Positions 57,117 through 64,000 of a stretch of DNA of 64,000 bases are shown in pieces; positions within the stretch are counted from its first letter, which is position 1, and each line of letters opens with the position of its first letter. This stretch comes from [Phialemoniopsis] sp. UDSM-2020 (taxonomy: Eukaryota; Ascomycota; Sordariomycetes; Thyridiales; Thyridiaceae). Under the pieces are notes generated by a model, which was not told where the DNA came from, did no database searches, and worked only from the letters and a program-made list of their open reading frames with translations. Where the stretch lies: NCBI GenBank assembly GCA_018873225.1, contig JAEILZ010000004.1:2356001-2420000 (forward strand). The letters are read 5' to 3'. A program made the translations under genes and the position numbers.

Positions 57117-59076
57117 CGCGGCGGACAGCTTAAATATCAAAGGAGTGACGGGTTGTGAAAGAGGCGCTCGACCAATTGGAGAGGCAACGAATCAAAGCAG
57201 AGAAAAGAAAATCGGATGATCCTGCTCAGCGAGAATACATCAACGATGAGACCACTTCTGCGGTACCTGGGTAGGTGTGGAATCTGGCCAAAGGGCAAAG
57301 GGTAGGGCAAGATCACCTCATATGGGGAGAACAGGCGCATGGTGCTGTCGAGAAATCGAATGTTGTCCCAAATCTTTTTTGGTCTGGGGCGACGGTGCAC
57401 GGCGGCAGTGGAGCTCCGACCTCAGGCCATGTTCGCAAGCAGGATCAACGATCGGCCCCCCGTCAGCACTTATTAGCTCCTGATTTTATCCTGCTCCTGT
57501 TGCAGCTTGAGGTGTGTAGGGTGCATATCTCCGCGGGCACTTGCATTTCAAAGTGTAGCCAACAGCTTTCAAACAACAAAAGACTTGCTGCCCAGACTCA
57601 GCTTTAATTCTACCATGCCGCCGTACCTTGCATCAGGTGTGGGGCCGGATGGCCTGTTTTCAACCCCGGATTCTGGAAGCTTGGCTTAAAGAACTGGATG
57701 ATCGAGGCAATTGAATTGAATAGTCACCATAAGTTTATGCAGTGTGCCTTATTACCTCGGAGTTCAGCAAAGAGAAGAGGTATCGCTGGCAAGAAGCAAC
57801 CACAACTATGAATATGTTGAAACGGTCCTTTTACTCCAACAACTCTGCCTGAGGCTCTGTACGTAGATCAACTACTGCAGGGATGTGCAATAATGTGTCA
57901 TCCGGCGAGAATACCACCATGAGCAAGGCTGTCAGGCATCATAACTCAGGTTTTCTGAATGCTTCAGTTTTGGAGTCTGCATTAGTCTTTGTATGTTAGG
58001 CTCTGACCGTTGACCGTCTTTGTTATTTTGCTTTGCATTGGGCGTGCTCAGACCAGCAGCCTGAGTAAGTCATAATAGAGTGGGTGTCAGAAAGGTTGAC
58101 GGTTTTGGATCAATCTCTACCCAAATTGCTAACAGACTGAATCATCCGTTCATGCTTAGGTAGTGGGATAATCCTGGTTGATCAGTTAATGATCGAGGTT
58201 CATCCACAAGGAAAACCGCCAACCATTCTGACACCCACTTGATAATCAACCACTGCTCTGTTTGTTACAAGAGGCATGCTGGTGAAGCTTAGAAGCTGAC
58301 AAAACAAGAATGGCCGCTCTGGTCCAGCTGACGCCGCCACGTGCAGTGCCTGGAGCGGGTGTCTGAATCACCCACTGCTAGAGAACGTCGTCATCCTATC
58401 ACACTAAGCCGGATTCGGCCAGCAGTCATGGTACCTGCACTGGCCTTATCTGCTTATCAGAGTGACCTCATCCACTGCTAGAATGCGCTAAATGAGCACG
58501 GGTCACTCGAGCTTAGGCGGTCAAGTACCCCTCTCTTGCTGGCCCTCCTGCCCAATGCCCGCCTGACTTTGACCGCTGCCGCCAGCGCCGCAGCCCCCAT
58601 TTGGCTCACTGGCACTGGCTTTGACTGGCGGTGCACAGAGAGCAGCCCCGCCTTCGACCTGCCTCCTCCACCTCCACACATCCACCCTACCACCTGCACC
58701 CTTTCCAGTGACCGACTGACTCCCCCAAGGCGGCAACCTCGCGTTCACGCACTCCTCCCTTCTGCCTACAAACCTTCCTCTCATCAACAACATCGTCTTC
58801 CCACAAGGCTCTGTAAGTTTCTCTTCCGCCTCTACTCTGTATCCCAACCAGACGCATCACACCTTCTTGCCTCCAAGCAAGCATTATCATCACCGCCTAT
58901 TCGTCATCGATCCCCCGAGTAGCTGAACTGACCGCCTCTTATCTGCCAGCCTCTCGCATCGACTTAATCCAGCTTCCTACCACCACCCAGACCTTGCGTC
59001 AACCCCTCCATACCATCTCAGACCAGACCACCTTTCTTCCTACTCTATGAGCGAGAAGAACACCGCCAAGATGCAC
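57117..59076. other. Divergent interval HEM13 / ATG8, 2 kb, with foldback element
   Basis: This contains the HEM13 promoter at the left, the foldback repeat at 58079-58239, and a CT-rich ATG8 promoter and leader at the right. CACTGCTAGA occurs twice nearby (about 58,371-58,380 and 58,473-58,482). The minus ORFs at 58478-58893 overlap the CT-rich leader and look like chance. Confidence 0.6.
58079..58239. repeat. 161-bp foldback (MITE-like) element
   Basis: Arms at 58079-58106 and 58212-58239 are inverted copies matching at 26 of 28 positions (beginning AGTGGGTGTCAGAA). Inside them, a shorter pair (TGGATCAATCTC against TGGATGAACCTC in reverse complement) is offset by a small gap, suggesting older, longer arms. 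No ORF lies inside. I see no convincing target-site duplication. Confidence 0.7.
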
Positions 59077-59587
59077 ATGCGATCCAAGTTCAAGGACGAG
59101 CACCCCTTCGAGAAGCGCAAGGCCGAGGCCGAGCGCATCCGCCAGAAGTACAACGATCGCATTCCGGTACGTGAATGATCTTCCCCGTTACTACTCATTC
59201 AAACCACCCCGAGACTGACTTTGCTCTCCTCCTCCAACAGGTCATCTGCGAGAAGATCGAGAAGAGCGACATCGCAACCATCGACAAGAAGAAATATCTT
59301 GTCCCTGCCGATCTGACCGTGGGTCAGTTCGTTTACGTTATTCGTAAGCGAATCAAGCTTTCTCCCGAGAAGGCCATCTTTATTTTCGTCGACGAGGTCC
59401 TACCTCCCACCGCCGCGCTCATGTCGAGCATCTACGATGAGCACAAGGATGACGATGGGTACGTATTGCTCTGCCATCTCACTTATTCCAATGATGAACC
59501 GATTACTAACATTCGGTCTCTCTTCACAGATTCCTATACATCCAATACTCTGGCGAGAACACATTCGGTCACTTCGAGGAGGCATAA
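59077..59587 (+). CDS. ATG8: Autophagy ubiquitin-like protein Atg8
   Basis: Exons 59077-59166, 59241-59458 and 59530-59587; 121 aa. I start at [15 protein letters not shown], the conserved N terminus; two in-frame ATGs upstream (59047, 59071) would add up to ten residues. The sequence then follows the family almost without change ([56 protein letters not shown]). Gly-116 in GENTFG is the residue exposed by Atg4, which removes the last five residues (HFEEA), and is then joined to phosphatidylethanolamine on autophagosome membranes. The hydrophobic pockets for AIM-motif receptors are intact. Convergent with the PtaB-like gene over 1.8 kb. Confidence 0.96.
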
Positions 59588-61411
59588 ACGCTTCCTCTTC
59601 TCCCACGACGGATGTTGCTCACCGCCACACCCATGCGCAACCTATTTCTCTCATTGCAGGCTTCCGGCGTTTCAGGGATCAGTTGCTCAACCGCCATGAT
59701 GGACGCGTGGATTTCTAGGGATTTGTGATTTCTTCGAGGCCTGGAACTTTCTTCTTTCCTGTTTTGTTTTTTACTTCTTTTTCCGTACTGTCGGAGAGGG
59801 AACTGATGCGGAGATGCCGGCCGATGGATAACTCTCTGGTCATGGACGCAATGATACAGCAAAAGCGTTTTGCTGCACAGTGCTTGGGCATCAGTCTGAA
59901 AGGTCTGACACTCTGGCCTGAGCTGCTTTTCCTTTGATTGCGTGTCTTTCGCGTGCTGCGTGTGGTCTGCGCTGTTTTGGCTTTGTCGGTAACCTGGTTA
60001 TCGTGTGCTTTTACTTGCTCGCTCTACCACTCCTAGAGTCGCCACGGATAGTCGCCACGGATCCATATCTCTTTTCATTCTCTCTCATAACGAAATCGAA
60101 GACATCCTTCCCTAGCGAGATCATCTCGATTATAAGCGCGCAAATGAAACACCATGCTGTGCTATGAGAAGAATACCGGTGTCCTGCAATCATGTGCTTC
60201 ACTGTGGTGCCCTACAGACCGCGCTTGCTGACAAGGCGAACACAAAATGGGTCTTTGATGATGTGAGCTTTCCAATGATCCGGGGTCGCTCTGCGAAGAA
60301 CGGATAATCGACTCAAGATGATTGAAGCAACAAGAGGGTCAAGGCAAAAGCCAGACCAACCGCAAAAGGCATTCCGGGCACTCTTAGCATCCTGGAAGCA
60401 ATACCACGAGATGGAGACCCCTTGCTATGCATACTCGTGATACAAAAGCTTGAGCATGCAGTCATTCGGGTCTGGGTTAGGCAGTCCACATCCAATGTCA
60501 GGAGGTGTCACGGGGATATGGAGAGAAGCCAACAAGAGAGAACGCAGCTCGAATCAACTGGAGGGATGGGTCGTATTGTCCTCAACTCAGGAAAGTGAAT
60601 TTTTGGTTTATCATACACTGACGACAACAGCAGAACGCAGAAGAAACTCCCCGTCTTTTTTCCCCCATTCCACCCTCCTAAAGCACCACGATGACAGGGC
60701 TTGGGGTGAGGATGTAACTGTGACTAACTCCTCGTACCATCTAACCCAACAATCGATGCCCTCTACTGCTCTTGTGTCTCGTCCGACGTTGGCAAACACA
60801 GAATAGGAGGAAGCATCGGCGCCGGACCGCTCGTCAAGGAAGTGTCTGTCTGGCCTGTCGATTCCGTCACACAAATCACCCGTTCCGTCTCCCCTCCCGC
60901 AGTTCAAACAACAAAGATATTCGCTCGGATAGTGTGTGTAAATGCATCTCTCTTTTGTGGAAGCGCTGAATCCAAGATCCAAAGGGCCATAGGGGCAAAA
61001 CAGCCATAGCGTGCAAGCCCGCCGGTACCCAAGAAGCAAGAAGTGTCCTCCAACGCCAGCAGTAATCGACTATGTTGTTGGAGACATCGAGATCGTGCAA
61101 GCAAATGGCCCCTTAGTGGCCACTAAATGATTAAGGAAGCTCGGCCCCTTCCGTTGGGTTTCGTAATCTCTAAACCCAGTCAAAGCAATGCTGAACCGAT
61201 GAGCCTCATCCGATAGTGTAAAGTCATCTTCCCAAACAGTAACCCCGAAAAAGGTATAGGTATCGCAATAAATCACACTAGACATAAACGCCGACATGCT
61301 GCATCAAGTTTGGTGGTATATGCTACTCCGATCTTCGTGCGCCGTCGAGATCAAACGGCACAGTGCAGTGCTGGAGTGCAAGATTCGTTTGTCCAGCCAC
61401 GGGATGGACAT
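59588..61411. other. Convergent 3' region, 1.8 kb
   Basis: ATG8 ends at the left and the PtaB-like gene at the right. A 12-bp unit is tandemly duplicated at 60038-60062. ORFs such as 60611-61039 (minus) are not recognisable. Confidence 0.55.
60038..60062. repeat. Short tandem duplication
   Basis: The unit GTCGCCACGGAT occurs at 60038-60049 and again at 60051-60062, one base apart, in the ATG8 3' region. Confidence 0.85.
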
Positions 61412-64000
61412 CTACGCCGGGTTGCCCTTGGCGCGCTTCTGCATCCTCGGGGTCGGGGGCTTCTTGCCACCAACGCCGTTGACCTGGTTGCCGCCCGAGG
61501 GAGTTGGTGCCGAAGCGGGGGTGTTGTTATCGTCCTCTGCCTTGACAGCCGACGGGCGTCTGCGTTTCGTGCCTGCCGGAGAGGTGTTCGCGCTCGGCCC
61601 GCTCGAGCTGGTGCCTTGCTGGCTCTGCGAAGGGTGCATGCTAGGCGCCTGCATGGTGCCCGGTGCTGGGCTGCCGACGTGTGGGGAACCCGGCAGCTGC
61701 AGGTGGGCTGCATGCGGGCTCGCACCCATCGGGAAGCCACCGAAGCCCGGTGTGCGAGGCCCGCCCTGAGGCATACCTTGAGGCATGACCTGGCCGTTCA
61801 TGGCTTGCTGTGGCACGTTGTTGATGTTGGTAACATACTGGTCAAGGGCATTATACGGCGCCAGGCCCGGGTGGGCGTGGCAGAAGTTGAAGAGAGGGTT
61901 CATCTGGCCGATAATTTCCACAATCTAGAGAAAAGCATTTCAATTAGTTTGAGCTTGACAACGAGAACACGTTGGAGGCCAAGCTCACCTCAAGAAACTG
62001 GTTCACAGCTTCGGTGACGCCGACGTTTTGCTTCACGGCCGACTGAGGAAGGTCTAGATCTGGCGGCGCGTTCTGAGGAGACTTGAGGGTCTTGGCCTTG
62101 CCCTTCTTGCTCATCTCCGGTGATTGCTTGCCATCCACAGAGTTGACCTTGTGCCATTCCTTGACCCAATTGTGCGCGGGCTTGGCCGCCTGGATCACCA
62201 GTCTCCGCGAGATGTACTCTTCATGCCCCGTGCACACGAACTCGAGCAGCTCAATTTTCTGCTCAGCATCGAACTGCGCGCGGAGGATGCCATTGGCAAC
62301 GACCTAAACGTTTGGTGTCAGAATAAGCCCCCGGACGACCTACAGCAGGTATCAAGGTACTTACGTGTGAGCCGCCTTCAAACCAATAGACGAGGCTGGC
62401 CTTTCCATTTTCAATGTAGTGGCCGTCATTTTGCAGTGGCCTGTCGACAGTGCCCTTGTCCATGATCAATTGCATGTTCTTGACGCCACTGTCAAAGTTG
62501 GTGTGGAAGTATCGAGGAAGCGCGGCAAACGAGATTTCGTACTGCTTGTCGTTTCCCTCCTCGCCATCGTTAACATGCATGGCGAGCCGGAAAACACCCC
62601 GCTGCGAGAAGAAGAGATGGACAAACTCCATCCAGTACGAGATGTCATCCTTGCCTCGAGAGCCCTATATTGATCGTATTAGCATGGTGCCTCGTTTGTG
62701 CAGAAGACCTGAGAGGTTCCAAGACACTTACTGGGAATCCACTCAAGTGTTCGCTGAATTGCATCAGCCGGAGCAAGCACTGTCCCTTCATCCCCATACG
62801 TTTTTGCTGCTGCATTAGACTGTTGGCTACGGCTGCTTGCTGCTGGGCATGCTGCAAGGCCATGGGATTCGGCTGTGGCGGGACCTGCTGAGGGGTCTGC
62901 TGTACCTGACCAGGTTGCGGCTGATTTGGCGGCCCGTTTTGCGCTTGGTTTTGACCTGGCGTTTGTTGGTTGGGTCCTGGGCCGGGTTGCCCCTGTTGCT
63001 GTGGCGTTTGCGGTTGGGGCTGTCCCTGTTGCCCCTGTGGCTGCTGTCCCTGTTGCTGCTGAGGCTGTTGCTGTTGGGCTTGCTGCTGCTGCTGAGCCTG
63101 CTGTTGGGCCTGCTGGGCTGCGGCGGCCGCTTGCTGCTGGGCTGCTTGCGCTTGCATCGCGGCAGCAATTTGCGCCTGTTGGATGCCCTGTAGTTGACTG
63201 GGATTCATCTGTCCAGGTTGGTTTGGATTCTGTCCCTGCGCTAACTGTTGGTTGGCCGCGACCTGTTGCTGTTGCATAGCAAGCTGCTGCGCTAGAAGCG
63301 CCTAGAAAGGAAACATGTTAGTATTCAATGATACATGTCAAAACATGCTTCCCATCGCATGTACGACTAGCTACGGTACTGGTGCATCTTACTTGAGCGT
63401 GGGGGTGTTGTGCTTGCTGTTGTTCTTGATTAGCATACTGAGCCTGGAGACGATAAGCTCAGAAGAGCGGGCACTTACAGGTCCCATCCGGCTCCGCATC
63501 GCCTGGATCTGGGCAGCTTGCTGGGGATTCATCTGGGGTACCCCCATTGGCATCCCTCCAGCATACATGCCGCCCTGCGAGGCCATGAGCATTTGCCTAG
63601 CCTGCTGCTGCTGCTGTAATTGTTGATATCGCTGCTGCTGTAGTTGTTGTTGTAATGCATGATTGTTCGCGACTGAATATGAAACGCGTCAGCATCCCAT
63701 GTTGCGCGCGAGATCAAAAGAGAAAGGGACGCGGGGAGGAAGTGTGGCTTACAGGCCATAGGATTCATCTGATGTTGCTGAAACATCTGGGCTTGCTGAG
63801 GGTTTAAGTGCTGCATAGCTGCGTGAGCATTTGGACCTGCACCAGGAGGCATCCCTCCCATCAGATTGGCAGGATTAACCTGAGGACCCGGACCCGACAC
63901 TCCCATATGACCTAAATGCTGCTGCGGCATGCCGCCAGGTTGCGCGCCGGGCTGGCTCGGGTTGTGAGCCATGCCGGGAGCCATGCCGGGATGGCCAGGT
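61412..64000 (-). CDS. PtaB-like LIM-domain-binding transcriptional regulator, 5' end missing
   Basis: Exons read in minus order: 64000 (open)-63753, 63672-63479, 63443-63393 (a 51-nt microexon), 63301-62732, 62664-62365, 62303-61989 and 61924-61412; about 729 residues here, N terminus beyond the edge. The first half is Gln/Met/Pro-rich (runs of Gln, QMNPQQ). The second half holds a LIM-binding domain: GQCLLRLMQFSEHLSGFP, DDISYWMEFVHLFFSQRGVFR, IENGKASLVYWFEGGSHV, EYISRRLVIQAAKPAHNWVKEW. This matches the LDB1 relatives PtaB (Aspergillus) and Mfg1/Adn2, which act with the LisH protein SomA/Flo8 in adhesion and filamentous growth. The tail contains KRRRPSAVKAEDD, a likely nuclear signal. All seven segments keep frame. 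Confidence 0.88.

Noticed and set aside
57117..58078. Possible extra gene between HEM13 and the foldback element
   Set aside because: ORFs are under 115 codons, overlap on one strand, and show no family features.

Overview
The window is nuclear DNA of a filamentous ascomycete (Pezizomycotina, most likely Sordariomycetes). The evidence is: 24 protein genes on both strands about 2 kb apart, nearly all with 1-6 short introns (about 50-160 nt, GTRNGT donors, RCTRAC branch sites, YAG acceptors), pyrimidine-rich leaders, and proteins that read as fungal orthologues. I see no prokaryotic operons, CRISPR arrays, rRNA, convincing tRNA genes, transposase genes or AT-rich RIP-mutated blocks.

Layout. 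0-24 kb is dense: an AMA1-like APC/C activator cut by the left edge; Rab geranylgeranyltransferase alpha (BET4); a membrane-anchored histidine acid phosphatase; a TilS-like tRNA(Ile)-lysidine synthetase; the mitochondrial S-adenosylmethionine carrier (PET8); a WDR48/Bun107-type deubiquitinase cofactor; a single-pass membrane protein with an adhesin-like beta-solenoid; a Ca2+-regulated mitochondrial carrier (SAL1); cyclin C (SSN8); and a TauD/TfdA-type dioxygenase. 24-35 kb is sparse: one conserved fungal protein of unknown function at 27.3-28.0 kb lies between gene-free stretches of 3.3 and 6.8 kb. 34.8-64 kb is dense again: a small mitochondrial protein; a 1353-residue JmjC / CDCA7-like zinc finger / AT-hook chromatin protein; COQ2; RPS23; an uncharacterised coiled-coil protein; a secreted-type I9 inhibitor; a Hook adaptor; adenylate kinase; RPN8; an SWS1-like SWIM protein; coproporphyrinogen oxidase; ATG8; and a PtaB-like LIM-domain-binding regulator cut by the right edge.

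These are mostly independent housekeeping genes in divergent or convergent pairs, not a metabolic cluster. Recurring themes are mitochondrial function (two carriers, COQ2, HEM13, TilS-like, the small 34.8 kb protein), ubiquitin/proteasome/autophagy (APC/C activator, WDR48-like, RPN8, ATG8), membrane traffic (BET4, Hook) and transcription/chromatin (cyclin C, JmjC protein, PtaB).

I built exon models by hand from splice motifs, reading-frame continuity and family similarity; none was checked by RNA or database search. The most interesting leads are: a GC-AG intron in SAL1 whose retention would leave an EF-hand-only product; an unusually long, largely open Hook intron that would swap the C terminus; a JmjC protein with a conserved metal triad but a Ser at the usual 2-oxoglutarate lysine position; a membrane beta-solenoid protein carrying PPxY and two dileucine-type motifs; and a 161-bp imperfect foldback element between HEM13 and ATG8.
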